This document shows, one piece after another, positions 33,398-43,618 of a stretch of 64,000 nt of DNA. The stretch spans positions 4,030,001 to 4,094,000 of the forward strand of contig NZ_CP017603.1 of NCBI RefSeq assembly GCF_001854185.1. The letters run 5' to 3'. Position 1 is the stretch's first letter. Each line of letters starts with the position of its first letter. The position numbers and the translations under genes were made by a program. This DNA is from Clostridium formicaceticum. Lineage in GTDB: Bacteria; Bacillota; Clostridia; Peptostreptococcales; Natronincolaceae. Below the pieces are notes generated by a model, which was not told where the DNA came from, did no database searches, and was given only the letters and a program-made list of their open reading frames with translations.

Positions 33398-36367
33398 TTA
33401 CACCCTCCTTACGTCACAAAGAAATACTTTATATTCAGGCATCATAGTATTGCCGTCCCCTATATGTGCAGTCAGTCTATTTGCTGAACTTCCTGTGGCT
33501 AAGCCCTGATGCCCAAAATGCCAGGGTAATCCAATCTGTTCAACGCTTCGTCCGTTTACGAAGAGAGACTTTAACCGCCCGGTAACCATAGCATATCCTT
33601 CAACTTCTCCCCTGGCGGAAACCACTTTCACCTTATCGCCATTCTTTATACCACGAGCATTAGCCAGAGTAGGTGACATTTCCACCACAAGACTTGGTAC
33701 CAGTTCCACCAGCCAGGGCTGGTTCCTTGTCATAGCACCGCTTTGATAATGTTCAGTAAGGCGGTAAGTTGTTGCCACTACAGGGTATCGGTCAACGCCT
33801 CCCTTACTGTTCATATTCGCATCCCATATCTTGACTACAGGATTAAGCTCAATAGAAGAAAGTAAATTTTTGACCGGACTTTCATAAGGCTCATAATGTT
33901 CCGGGAAAGGGCCCTCGTTGAGATTGGCAAAAAGTCCTGCCAGGCCCTCCGGTCGCATAATAAATGGATTTGTTCCTCCGATATCTGAAGGGTTTAGTGT
34001 GACATTGAAGTCTGGCACATCATTCCCCACCCATTTCCCAGCGATATTGTTCCACCATATAACTTCTCTCTGTCCAGGCCATGGGGTACCATCAGGTTTG
34101 GCAGAGCTGCGGTTATAAAGAATTCTCCGATTAGCTGGCCAGGCATAGGCCCAACCAAGGTAAGAACCTAAACCGTTGTCCTTATTATCCCTGCTCTGGG
34201 CAAGATTACCTTCCGGTGGGTACATACCAGACATAATCCAGTTTCCGCAGGCGGTACTACCATCCTGAGCCAATTTGGAGAAAAGTTCAACCTGTCTCCC
34301 TGTATCCACATAATATCCATTGACTTCCCTGGCAACCTTCCCAGCATCGGGTTCCCCCGAACCAAAATTCCAGTATAAATTTTTTATAGGTTGATCTTTC
34401 GCAAGTAATGAATCTTGATACAAGGATTTTAGACGCTTGGTCAACCTATCAACGATCCACAGATCGCTTTTTGCTTGACCCCTTGGTGGTACTGCCTTAT
34501 ACCTCCACTGAATCCACCTTCCACTATTGGTTATGGAACCATCTTTTTCATACGAATTTGCTGCAGGCAGCAGGAATACTTCTGTTTTTATATTGGCAGA
34601 GGTAACCCCCGGTGCCTTCCAGAAGGCGGCCGTTTCAGTTTCAAACAAGTCAGCAACCACAAGCCAATCCAGATTTTCCATGGCATGGTGTTCCTTATTG
34701 GAGTTAGGACCACCTACCGCAGGGTTCTGCCCAAACACCAGCATTCCTTTAATTACCTTGTCATGCAAAGCCTCAAATAGGCCTATGTGAGAATAGTTCT
34801 TATCTGGCCTCCGCTTAGGTAGATAATGATAAGCAAAATCATTATCTGGATTGGCTGCTGATCCCCAAAAGGCTTTAAGAAGGCTGACCATAAACTTTGG
34901 CTTATTGACCCAGTACCCACTTGCAGGGGTTTCTTTAGCATTATATGAAGTCAGGTCGGCGTGCTCTGGAACAGCCATTGGACTTGCAAGGTACCCCGGC
35001 AATGTGTCAAATAAAAGGGCCATATCTGTTGAACCCTGGACATTGGCCTCTCCCCTCAGAGCATTAATTCCGCCTCCTGCCCTACCTATATTCCCCAGTA
35101 AAAGCTGAAGAACTGCATAGACCCTGACGTTTTGGGTTCCTACCGTATGCTGGGTAGTACCCATGGCATAAAGAATTGTCCCAGCCTTATCCTCAGCCCC
35201 TGTAGCACCAAATGTCCTAGCCACCTCCTGAAATTTCTCCAAGGGCATTCCAATTACCTTAGAAACTGTATCTGCATCATATCTAGCAAAATGCTTTTTA
35301 AGCAACTGAAAAACCGTGCGGGGGTGTTGTAGTGTTTCATCCTTTATCACTGTTCCCGCTTCATCAGTCTGATAAGACCAAATAGACTGATCATAACGGC
35401 GATTAGCTTCATCATAACCAGTGAACAAGCCGTCTTTGAAGTCAAAACCTTCGTTTATGAGAAAAGCTGCATTGGTATACTTTACTAGATACTCGTGATG
35501 ATAAAGATTGTTGTCAAGCACATATTTAATGAATCCGCCAAAAAGGGCGATATCTGTTCCTGGCCGCAACGGTGCATAAATGTCGGCTCTTGAGGAAGTC
35601 CGGGTAAATCGAGGGTCAATACTGATAATTTTGGCTCCCCGTTCCTCCCGAGCTTTATCCAACCACTTAAAGGACATGGGATGGTTTTCCGCCGCATTAC
35701 TACCAATAATGATGGCACAGTCTGTATTTTTGAAATCTATCCAGTGATTGGTCATTGCTCCCCTGCCAAATGATGCCGCCAGACCGGCGACTGATGGAGA
35801 GTGTCAGATACGGGCCTGATGTTCTATATATACCAGACCCAGAACACGCATAAGTTTGACCTGAGCATAGCATTCCTCATTGTCCAGGGCAGCACCTCCC
35901 AGAGATGCAATAGCCTCTGTTCGGTTTACTGTAATGCCATTTTCCTTTTCGACAAAATTCTTATCCCTTGTTTCTTTAATCCTTTTGGCAATTCGGTCAA
36001 GCATCCATTCCCAATCCTTTTCTTCCCAGTTAGTACTTCCAGGAGCACGATACAGAGGCTTCACTACCCTACGAGGGTTTTCACTTAAATCTTTCAATCC
36101 CGCTCCTTTGCTGCATAAAGAACCTCGATTTATTGGATGATCACGGTCACCTTCAACGTTGATAACACGACTACCTGATTTATGAATGATTAAACCACAA
36201 CCTACAGCACAATAGGGGCAAATGCTGGGAACAACATCTACATTTTTAATACGTAGCTCCACCACATCTGTGTATGCGTAAATCGGTTCCAGATTAAAAC
36301 CCAGAAATGTCAGTGACGCTAATGTCATACCAGATATTTTCAAAAAATCCCGGCGGGAATACTTCAT
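33398..36367 (-). CDS. fdhA: Formate dehydrogenase catalytic subunit, selenocysteine-containing
   Basis: One 989-residue gene interrupted only by an in-frame TGA (35804-35806) at codon 188, in EHQARI-Sec-HSPSVAGLAA, the usual selenocysteine site of molybdenum/tungsten formate dehydrogenases. The N-terminus is a Tat signal (KYSRRDFLKISGM), then the [4Fe-4S] motif CPYCAVGCG and the MGD-binding domains (TNHWIDFKNTDCAII, MGTTQHTVGTQNVR, GQNPAVGGPNSN). It oxidises formate outside the membrane or runs in reverse. ATG 36367 follows GAAGGAG. An automatic caller would split it into two. Confidence 0.95.
35775..35806 (-). promoter_or_regulatory. SECIS element of fdhA
   Basis: UGA, 12 nt, then GUCGCC-GGUCU-GGCGGC (35791-35775): a 6-bp stem (one G-U) with a GGUCU loop. 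Confidence 0.8.
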
Positions 36368-36420
36368 AATATCAACTCCTTCACTTTTATATTTGTTGTA
36401 TTTCATTCAGATGATGTTTT

Positions 36421-36547
36421 ATAGATATGTGACTCTATCATTGAATTTTAATATCCACGGTCTACGGTTTCGCCCTTGTCTAAAAACCGTAGCCAAGGTC
36501 TGCAAATCTAGCCCTTAGTATATTAAAATTCATAATCACATATCTAT
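36421..36547 (+). other. Palindromic structured element, copy A
   Basis: Outer arms ATAGATATGTGA (36421) and its exact complement (36536-36547). A 13-bp inner arm TGAATTTTAATAT pairs with 36520-36532. An apical hairpin CTACGGTTT/AAACCGTAG (36462, 36484) has a loop in which CCTTG (36474) can pair with CAAGG at 36494-36498, making a pseudoknot. The core between the arms is highly similar to copy B at 46950-47055, while the outer arms differ in sequence but not in pairing. It could be a structured RNA or a small mobile element. Confidence 0.65.
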
Positions 36548-36600
36548 ATAGATATGCACTCCTAAAACTGAATAAAAAAACTAAGTTAAGGTATTTGCAG

Positions 36601-36626
36601 GAAATGATTACTGATAGAATCATTTC
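36601..36626. other. Perfect 9-bp hairpin in the fdh upstream region
   Basis: GAAATGATT-ACTGATAG-AATCATTTC. No T run, so an operator or RNA hairpin rather than a terminator. Confidence 0.4.
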
Positions 36627-36676
36627 ACCTCCAATCAATACCTATATTGTAAATTAATAAATTAACAAAATATTGG

Positions 36677-36698
36677 CGTAGGATTAACGTTTTTGTGA
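36677..36698 (-). promoter_or_regulatory. Shared upstream element, fdh copy
   Basis: Differs at one of 22 positions from 20729-20750 before the tat operon. It lies 310 nt before fdhA and overlaps TTGTGATATTTCACAG, a CRP/Rex-like dyad. Confidence 0.6.
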
Positions 36699-36739
36699 TA
36701 TTTCACAGAATAATTTTAAATGAGCTTTTTTCATTAGTT

Positions 36740-36768
36740 GAAAGGGGTCAGATAGTCCGACCCCTTTC
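36740..36768 (-). terminator. Terminator of the SLH protein gene
   Basis: GAAAGGGGTC and GACCCCTTTC arms form a perfect 10-bp stem directly after the stop at 36771; a T-rich stretch follows leftward. Confidence 0.75.
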
Positions 36769-36770
36769 GC

Positions 36771-39140
36771 TTATAATATGCGGCTTAATTTTAACAGCAT
36801 AACTGCTGCTTCAGCTCTGCTGGCCTTTTTATTCGGATAAAAGAAGACTTGTCCTTCTAAAGGAACACCTTTTGTTATGTTAGCACGCAAAATTTTAACA
36901 ACACTCTCCTTAGCCCAATCTGCCACAAGTTCTTTGTCTGCAAATATGTCCATGTCTAAGGTCATATCTCCAATTTTTTCGAAATCTATTCCAGCATAGA
37001 TCATGGCCTTGGCAGTCATAACTGCTATTTGTTCTCGGGTACTAAACTCGTTGGGTCTGAACTCTTCTGGAGTATAGCCTCTGATAATTCCTGCCTGATA
37101 GGCTTTGGCAATGTTCTCAAAGTACCACTGGTCTGGTAAAACATCTTTAAAAGTCAGATCTGCCTTTTCCTCAAGTTTCAATATTTTTACCAGTATAGTG
37201 GCAAATTCTGCCCTAGTGATATTTGCTTCTGGTCTAAAGGAGTTATCCTCATATCCCCGGATAAATCCCTTCCTGGCCATTTCTAGAATATCATTGTAGG
37301 CCCAATGACCCTTAATATCAGTAAATTCTGGAACAAATTTTTCATCCGAAACATTATCTATCTCTTCAGTCGAGTCATCATTGTCTGTCTCTCCGGTTGA
37401 ATCATCTTTATCCGTTTCTTCAGTTGCATCATCTTTATCTGTCTCTCCAGTTGCATTATCCGTTGATTCAGGCATACTCAACACAGCATATTTACTAAAG
37501 TGGTTGGTAGTAAAAGTCAAAGTTTTTCCTTCAATATCATGACTGGCCTGTAGAGGCTGTACATTGGATTCTTTTTCATTAAGATAAAAGGCATCTAAAG
37601 TCACATGTGACTCATCCTGCCAGTATTCTTCTGGTGTAGAAAATGTTACAGCAATAGCTTCACTAAATTCGCCAACTTCTTCCTCTACTCCGTTATTAAA
37701 GACAATGATCTTAAACTCATAAATTTTATCTGCCAATTTAAAGGAGGTATTGTTCACTAGATCTTCAATATCTTCTTCATTCACTACCTGAGCCTTGAAA
37801 CTCACCGTTGCGTTTTGAGGTATATCCAGAATACCGGGATTAAAAGTAAACCTAACCTCGTTTAAATAAAGTACTACAGGTTTATTTTCTTCTATTAATC
37901 TTACTAACTGTCCTTTGGTGAAGATTACTTCATCAATGCCAGCATCAGCCTCAAGGATAATTTTATCATTGGCCTGATTAATGGCTTGCTGTAAATAATC
38001 ATCGGAAAAAGTGCCCTCTGGCTCAGGAATATCGCTCTCATCAGAAGACTCATCATCTGAGGAATGGCTGGCAATATCTAATGGAAACTGTTTAACCGCA
38101 GTATACCCATATAGGTTTTTGACCCTAATATCAAAACTAAAGTTTCCATCCTGTAAAGGTATCCCAGTTATTTTCCCGAATAAGGCCTCTAATTGCAAAC
38201 CCGGTGGCAAAGAACCGCTACTTATTTCCCAATTATAAGGACTAACACCATAAGGGGTAACAGCTTCTGCTTCAAGACTTGCAGTATAAGAGACTCCTGT
38301 AGTTCCCCCAGGCAGTGATTCAGTAGTGATTCTTAGTGCTGGAATCATCTCAATAGGTTCCAAAGTACAATCTTCTTTCCCTACCACAATTTCCTCGGAG
38401 AGATACTCCCCATAGTCTGGATAAAACACTTTTAAATAATAGCTTCCTGGAACAGCTTTAATGGAGTAATTCAATTCCTGACCTTCTGCCATCAAGTTTA
38501 TAGGTCCAGAAACCATCTCCATATCTATATCAGGCTGTATAAGTGTAATTATCGCATTTATACCTGGTTTCAGTCCTGTTATCACACCGCTAATTTGTTT
38601 GATATACAAATCTTCTGTTATATCACTGTCTTCCACCTTGATGGGAATCATTCCTACCGTGACATTATCTATTTCGATACAAATAATGTAATCATCGGGG
38701 AGGACATTTTTAAAACTGTATGTTACTTCACCTTCTTCTAGCATTATATCCTGACAGATACCATCTCCTTGCTTTAACTTTAATTCTACTTGTTCACCTT
38801 CTGTTATCCCCAAAATTTTCCCACTTACGGTGAAACCTGTTCCCTCATCATTTGTATGATTGTGGGGGTCCTCTTGCTCTATCACAGCTGTTACATCATC
38901 ATTTGAGTGACCATCATGGTTTTCACCTTGTTCAATCACAGTTATTACATCGTTACTTGAATGATCATCATGGTTTTCATCTTGCTCTACCCTAGCTGTT
39001 ATGTCATTACTTGAATGGTCATGGCTTTCGTTGGCCCAAGCTGTATCAGCACCACCAAAAAAAACAATATTTAGCAACATTAAAAGCACTAAAGTCACTG
39101 AACTGAGCTTTACAATAGAGCTAAATTCGGCTTTTTTCAT
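36771..39140 (-). CDS. S-layer-homology surface protein with His-rich N-terminal repeats
   Basis: A 789-residue exported protein. After the signal peptide (residues 1-37) come four His/Asp repeats of about 18 residues (ENHDDHSSNDVITVIEQ and variants), then several beta-rich domains with Ig-like character (ITTESLPGGTTGVSYTASLE resembles a putative-Ig motif), an acidic TGETDKDD repeat linker, and three C-terminal SLH domains (FTDIKGHWAYNDILEMARKG, FKDVLPDQWYFENIAKAY, and the last ending ASRAEAAVMLLKLSRIL). SLH domains attach it to cell-wall pyruvylated polymer. The His repeats could bind metal. It has its own terminator and upstream region. Confidence 0.85.
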   Translation of the reverse strand: MKKAEFSSIVKLSSVTLVLLMLLNIVFFGGADTAWANESHDHSSNDITARVEQDENHDDHSSNDVITVIEQGENHDGHSNDDVTAVIEQEDPHNHTNDEGTGFTVSGKILGITEGEQVELKLKQGDGICQDIMLEEGEVTYSFKNVLPDDYIICIEIDNVTVGMIPIKVEDSDITEDLYIKQISGVITGLKPGINAIITLIQPDIDMEMVSGPINLMAEGQELNYSIKAVPGSYYLKVFYPDYGEYLSEEIVVGKEDCTLEPIEMIPALRITTESLPGGTTGVSYTASLEAEAVTPYGVSPYNWEISSGSLPPGLQLEALFGKITGIPLQDGNFSFDIRVKNLYGYTAVKQFPLDIASHSSDDESSDESDIPEPEGTFSDDYLQQAINQANDKIILEADAGIDEVIFTKGQLVRLIEENKPVVLYLNEVRFTFNPGILDIPQNATVSFKAQVVNEEDIEDLVNNTSFKLADKIYEFKIIVFNNGVEEEVGEFSEAIAVTFSTPEEYWQDESHVTLDAFYLNEKESNVQPLQASHDIEGKTLTFTTNHFSKYAVLSMPESTDNATGETDKDDATEETDKDDSTGETDNDDSTEEIDNVSDEKFVPEFTDIKGHWAYNDILEMARKGFIRGYEDNSFRPEANITRAEFATILVKILKLEEKADLTFKDVLPDQWYFENIAKAYQAGIIRGYTPEEFRPNEFSTREQIAVMTAKAMIYAGIDFEKIGDMTLDMDIFADKELVADWAKESVVKILRANITKGVPLEGQVFFYPNKKASRAEAAVMLLKLSRIL

Positions 39141-39306
39141 CGTATTTGCCCCACTTTCCTTGCTTCACTTAATTTAATATTCTATGAACAGTGTAAAACT
39201 TTTTTCAATCAATTTCACATATGCTTTCAACACTCCTCTCATAAAATTGATTAACTATAGACCTAGCTAATAATAGCAGAAAACTTTAACAAATTTTTCT
39301 CAAAAA

Positions 39307-39322
39307 CTTAACGTTTTTGTTA
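39307..39322 (-). promoter_or_regulatory. Weaker copy of the shared upstream element
   Basis: TTAACGTTTTTGT matches 13 nt of the tat/fdh element, 168 nt before the SLH gene. Confidence 0.35.
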
Positions 39323-39339
39323 AAGATTGCTCAAAATAT

Positions 39340-39371
39340 AAAAAGCCTGTAAGTTCATCACACGGCTTTTT
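39340..39371. terminator. Terminator-like hairpin between divergent genes
   Basis: AAAAAGCC and GGCTTTTT arms with flanking T run. It lies upstream of both the SLH gene and the LysM gene, so it may end a short unannotated transcript. Otherwise 39141-39509 shows no ORF. Confidence 0.45.
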
Positions 39372-39509
39372 CTTATCTCATGTATTTTCTATAAAATTCT
39401 TGCTTTAGTCAATAGTATTTTTTTGTGATCTTGGGATTAAATAATCATCAAATATTCCACGCAACATATTATATTATTAAAAACTACAAAGATTTATGGA
39501 GGTGATTAC

Positions 39510-40649
39510 ATGACAATCTATCGTGTCCAACCTGGTGATACGTTAGCACAAATAGCCCAAAAATTTGGAGTATCTGTGGCGTCCATTGCTAATATAAATG
39601 GACTGGATGTTAATGAGCAATTAATTATAGGTATGGAGCTTGTTATACCTACAGATCAAGTCCAGCAAAAACCAACCATAGAAACGCTGGGTTACTATGA
39701 TCCCGCCGCTGATCCCAACAGAGCCTCCCTCATTGATGAGCTTGGAAATTATCTCACTTATTTAGGGGTTTTTGAATTCCCTATTACCGAAACTGGAGAA
39801 ATAATTGGTACACTAGACCCAGAAGTATTGGAAGCAGCTGAAAGAAATGAGGTTGCTGTTCTACCTGTCTTAACTAATTTACAAGAAGGGAATTTTGACC
39901 CGAATCTAGCGAGAACTGTACTCTCTAATACAACTTTACTTGACAATCTGATAAATAATATCATTTCTTTACTGGAACAATATGATTTAATTGGTATCAT
40001 CATAGACTTTGAGAATCTATATCCTGAAGACAGATATCTATTTACAAATTTTATACGCTTACTATCGGAAAACTTGCATAGCATTGATAAAATACTTGTA
40101 TTGAATTTAGCAGCAAAATGGGCAGATTGGCCTGAAAGAGATTGGGTAGGTTTTTTTGATTATAGTTCACTGGGTCCGTTGATAGATATTGCTGCTATTA
40201 TGACCTATGAATGGGGGTATCGTGAAGGTCCCCCACAACCAACAGCACCAATACCATTTGTAAGAAGAACATTAGATTATGCTATAGCAAACAATATTCC
40301 TGCCAACAAAATCCTCATGGGCATGACTCTTTATGGCTATGATTGGGAACTACCCCATGCCCCCCAAATATTAGCAACTACTGTTACACTTCCCCGAGTA
40401 TGGGATCTGGCGAGAAGATATAATGCGCCCATTATATTCAATGATGAAGTACAGCAGCCCTTTATGACATACAGGAATAATGAAGACATCATTCACGAAG
40501 TATGGTTTGAAAATGCACGAAGTCATTACGCAAAGTATCAGCTTATCATGGAATATGGCTTAAGAGGTGTTTTTTATTGGATTATTCATATGCCTTTTCC
40601 ATCAACCTGGTACATGGTATCTAATCTGTTTAACATAAGAAAACTATAG
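39510..40649 (+). CDS. LysM-GH18 spore germination-type glucosidase (YaaH/SleL-like)
   Basis: A 379-residue protein: one LysM domain (residues 1-47, YRVQPGDTLAQIAQKFGVS), then a GH18 barrel with catalytic region LIGIIIDFENLY (DFE), a Tyr/Trp-lined site (MTYEWGYREGPPQPTAP) and the C-terminal RGVFYWIIHMP strand. Such N-acetylglucosaminidases cleave cortex or cell-wall peptidoglycan. It has only one LysM where SleL has two, and no signal peptide, typical of spore-deposited forms. A GGAGGTG ribosome site precedes it and a strong terminator follows. Confidence 0.88.
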   Translation: MTIYRVQPGDTLAQIAQKFGVSVASIANINGLDVNEQLIIGMELVIPTDQVQQKPTIETLGYYDPAADPNRASLIDELGNYLTYLGVFEFPITETGEIIGTLDPEVLEAAERNEVAVLPVLTNLQEGNFDPNLARTVLSNTTLLDNLINNIISLLEQYDLIGIIIDFENLYPEDRYLFTNFIRLLSENLHSIDKILVLNLAAKWADWPERDWVGFFDYSSLGPLIDIAAIMTYEWGYREGPPQPTAPIPFVRRTLDYAIANNIPANKILMGMTLYGYDWELPHAPQILATTVTLPRVWDLARRYNAPIIFNDEVQQPFMTYRNNEDIIHEVWFENARSHYAKYQLIMEYGLRGVFYWIIHMPFPSTWYMVSNLFNIRKL

Positions 40650-40652
40650 CAA

Positions 40653-40709
40653 TAAAATGAGACTTCATTCAGAGGGAGTAAAAACTCCCCCTGAATGAAG
40701 TCTCATTTT
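40653..40709. terminator. Strong bidirectional terminator
   Basis: AATGAGACTTCATTCAG...CTGAATGAAGTCTCATT with GGGAGT/ACTCCC extension: a stem of more than 20 bp between convergent genes. Confidence 0.9.
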
Positions 40710-40789
40710 ATTATTTATATTTTATATTAGGAGAGAATTTCATGTTTTATAAAAACTATAAAATTTCCTCGAATATCAAATTCGAATGA

Positions 40790-43267
40790 TTATGCTTTAT
40801 TATAACTAGGATCTATATCGGCTTTCTTTAGTCTTAATGAATTATAAACAACATTTAGTGAACTTACAGCCATGGCAGCGGCTCCAATCATTGGATGTAA
40901 CAAACCAAACATTGCTACTGGGATAAACACGGCATTATAGAACCACGCCCAGAAATAATTTTCTTTGATTTTTTTAAATATCGCCCTAGATAATTTTATA
41001 GCAGATATGATACCACTTAGCTCTCCTCTAACCAGAGTAACATCGGCAGCTTCGATGGCAATATCTGTTCCTGTTCCAATGGCGATTCCTACATTGGCTT
41101 GTTTCAATGCAGGCGCATCATTAATACCGTCTCCTACCATTGCTACCGTACCATATTTCTCTTGTAGTCTTACAACTTCTTCTACCTTACCATCAGGTAA
41201 AACTTCTGCGATAACATGACTAATTCCTACTTTTCTACCAATAGCAGCAGCAGTTCTTTTATTATCTCCTGTAATCATGGCTGTCTTAATACCCATACTT
41301 TCTAATGCTGCTATCGCTTGTGCAGAATCTTCTTTTATAGGATCTGCTACAGCTACAATACCTAATAGTTGATTTCCTTTAGCAAGCATCATGGCAGTTT
41401 TTGCTTCTTCTTCTAATCTAATTAACTCTTCTTCATAGGCTTCATAGGAAACTTTATTTTCTTTCATTAATTTTCTATTTCCTACAAGTATTTTTTCTCC
41501 ATCTATATTTCCCACTACACCCATCCCGACAATTGCATTAAAATCTATTACTTCTCCTAATTTAATCTTTTCATTTTTTGCCTTTTCTACAATTGCATGA
41601 GCTAAAGGATGCTCTGACCCATTTTCTATGGTTCCTGCATAATAAAGAAATTCTTTTTCTTCAACACCATCTACCATAACCAGGTCAGTTACTTCCGGTT
41701 TGCCCTTTGTAATGGTACCGGTTTTGTCAAACGCAATAGCTTTCACTTCCTTAAAGGTTTGAATTGCTTCACCATTTCGAATTAAAATTCCCTTCTCTGC
41801 TCCCATACCACTACCTACCATTAAAGCTGTCGGTGTTCCCAAACCTAACGCACAAGGACAAGAGATAACTAAAACAGCAGTAGATGTAATAAAGGCTAAT
41901 GTTAGGGGTGTGAGATCAGGGTTTACCCATGGTAAGAAGGTTGCACCCCATTGTATAATCCTTAAATGAAACTCAGGAAATAGATTAAAGGAAATAAATG
42001 TACCGATTGTAATGATAATTATTGCTGGAACAAAATATCCTGTGATACGATCAGCAAACTCCTGTATTGGCACTTTAGAACCTTGACATTCCTCCATCAT
42101 TTTAACAACTTGAGATAAGAAGGTATCTTTTCCTACTTTTGTTACCTCCACCTTTAATAGTCCTTGTTTATTGATGGTTGCGCCAATGACTTCATCACCC
42201 TTTTGACGTTTTACGGGCATGGACTCTCCTGTAGCCATAGATTCATCTAGTAATCCATTACCGTCAACAACAACACCATCAGTAGGTATCTTTTCTCCAG
42301 GACGTACCACCATGATATCTCCTACCTGTAAATCCTTAACAGGAATTTCTATTTCTTCTCCATCTACAATAATCTTTGCTGTCTTAGCTCCCATTTGAAG
42401 TAGCTTTTTAATAGCTTGAGAAGCTCTACCTTTAGCACGGACTTCTAGATATTTTCCAATTAAGTGAAAAGTCATAATGGTTGTAGCCATTTCAATAAAA
42501 GCTTGTATTGGAAAGAAAAGTCCCATCAATCCAATCATATAAGGTGGTAAAGAGCCTAGTGTTACTAAAACATCCATATTGGGACTTTTATTTTTAAGTG
42601 CTTTCCAGCTTCCAACATGAACATGCCAACCTGTACCAAATACTATTGGAAATCCTAATGCGGCTATTATAGGTAAATATCCTGGAATAGGTCTAACAAA
42701 CATGTGAATGATCATAAGACCCATGATGGCACTTGACAAACCAATAGATATTTTCATGGTTTTTCCAGTCTTCCTGATTTTGATCTCATCTTCATCTACA
42801 CCATCGTCTTCATTTTCTTCTAAATTCAACTCATATCCCAGGCCAGAAACTTTTTTCTGTATATCTATTAACCTAACTTTTTTAGAATCATATTCAATGG
42901 TTACCTTTTCTACTGCAAAGTTTACATTTGCTGATGTAATCCCTTCCACTTTATTCAAGGTTTTTTCTACTTTGTTGGCGCAAGCTGTACAAGTCATTCC
43001 TTTAATTTTTAAGGTAACTTTTTCTGTATTTTTTTCTTCATCTAATATTCCTTTATAACCTGCATTCTCTACCGCCTTTAAAATAGCTTGTACATCAATT
43101 TTATTACTATCATACTCTACCTGTCCTTTCTCAGTGGCTATATTTACATTTGCGTTAATAACACCATCTAAAGAGTTCAATTTTTTTTGAAGGTTATTAG
43201 CACAACTGCTACAGGACATACCTTCAACTTTAAAGCTCACTTTTTGAAGATTTTTGTTTTGTGTCAT
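40790..43267 (-). CDS. copA: Copper-translocating P-type ATPase
   Basis: An 825-residue PIB-1 ATPase: two N-terminal heavy-metal domains (GMSCSSCANN and GMTCTACANK), eight TM helices, TGE loop (DESMATGES), ion-site SCPCALG, phosphorylation DKTGTIT, HP motif GSEHPLAHAI, and MITGDN / GDGINDAPAL. It exports Cu(I) from the cytoplasm. It is 15 nt after a small Cys/His-rich membrane protein and downstream of a CsoR-like operator, which fits copper-induced expression. Confidence 0.97.
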   Translation of the reverse strand: MTQNKNLQKVSFKVEGMSCSSCANNLQKKLNSLDGVINANVNIATEKGQVEYDSNKIDVQAILKAVENAGYKGILDEEKNTEKVTLKIKGMTCTACANKVEKTLNKVEGITSANVNFAVEKVTIEYDSKKVRLIDIQKKVSGLGYELNLEENEDDGVDEDEIKIRKTGKTMKISIGLSSAIMGLMIIHMFVRPIPGYLPIIAALGFPIVFGTGWHVHVGSWKALKNKSPNMDVLVTLGSLPPYMIGLMGLFFPIQAFIEMATTIMTFHLIGKYLEVRAKGRASQAIKKLLQMGAKTAKIIVDGEEIEIPVKDLQVGDIMVVRPGEKIPTDGVVVDGNGLLDESMATGESMPVKRQKGDEVIGATINKQGLLKVEVTKVGKDTFLSQVVKMMEECQGSKVPIQEFADRITGYFVPAIIIITIGTFISFNLFPEFHLRIIQWGATFLPWVNPDLTPLTLAFITSTAVLVISCPCALGLGTPTALMVGSGMGAEKGILIRNGEAIQTFKEVKAIAFDKTGTITKGKPEVTDLVMVDGVEEKEFLYYAGTIENGSEHPLAHAIVEKAKNEKIKLGEVIDFNAIVGMGVVGNIDGEKILVGNRKLMKENKVSYEAYEEELIRLEEEAKTAMMLAKGNQLLGIVAVADPIKEDSAQAIAALESMGIKTAMITGDNKRTAAAIGRKVGISHVIAEVLPDGKVEEVVRLQEKYGTVAMVGDGINDAPALKQANVGIAIGTGTDIAIEAADVTLVRGELSGIISAIKLSRAIFKKIKENYFWAWFYNAVFIPVAMFGLLHPMIGAAAMAVSSLNVVYNSLRLKKADIDPSYNKA

Positions 43268-43282
43268 CTCTAAAACTCCCTT

Positions 43283-43450
43283 CTATTTTGATTTTTTATC
43301 TTTTTCATTTTCTTCATGACAACTACTTTGGTCTCCACTACCTCTATTATGATGTCCTCCGTGACCATGTCCACCGCCGCAACAACCGCCTTTCCTAAAC
43401 ATGAAAAATATCCATACAACTACTAAGGCTACAATAATCAAATCATTCAT
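43283..43450 (-). CDS. Small GGCCGG/His-rich membrane protein
   Basis: A 55-residue protein with one TM helix (LIIVALVVVWIFFMF) followed by GGCCGGGHGHGGHH and an acidic/basic tail with one more Cys-His pair. The Cys/His cluster suggests Cu(I) or other soft-metal binding at the membrane. ATG 43450 follows AAGGAGGG. It directly precedes copA, and could hand metal to the pump (inference). Confidence 0.78.
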   Translation of the reverse strand: MNDLIIVALVVVWIFFMFRKGGCCGGGHGHGGHHNRGSGDQSSCHEENEKDKKSK

Positions 43451-43601
43451 GTATATACCCTCCTTAAATCCATTTATTAATATATTCCGTAACTTCTTTT
43501 TAAAAAATAAGGACAAAATCTTTTTCTATGAATTTCTAGTTGTTTTTTAAAAAATTTTAGAGTTTTTTAATTTGTTATACCATACCCCTCTTATGTATAT
43601 T

Positions 43602-43618
43602 ATACCCTATAGGGGTAT
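43602..43618. promoter_or_regulatory. CsoR-like operator of the copA operon
   Basis: ATACCC-TATAG-GGGTAT, about 150 nt before the 43450 start; a half site ATACCCC is at 43582. A decayed equivalent (ATATCC-TATCA-GGGTAC) is at 49464-49480 in the duplicated block. Confidence 0.7.

Noticed and set aside
36421-36547. Molybdenum-cofactor riboswitch upstream of fdhA
   Set aside because: The second copy is not upstream of a molybdoenzyme, copy A is on the wrong strand for fdhA, and the sequence does not resemble the Moco motif as I know it.
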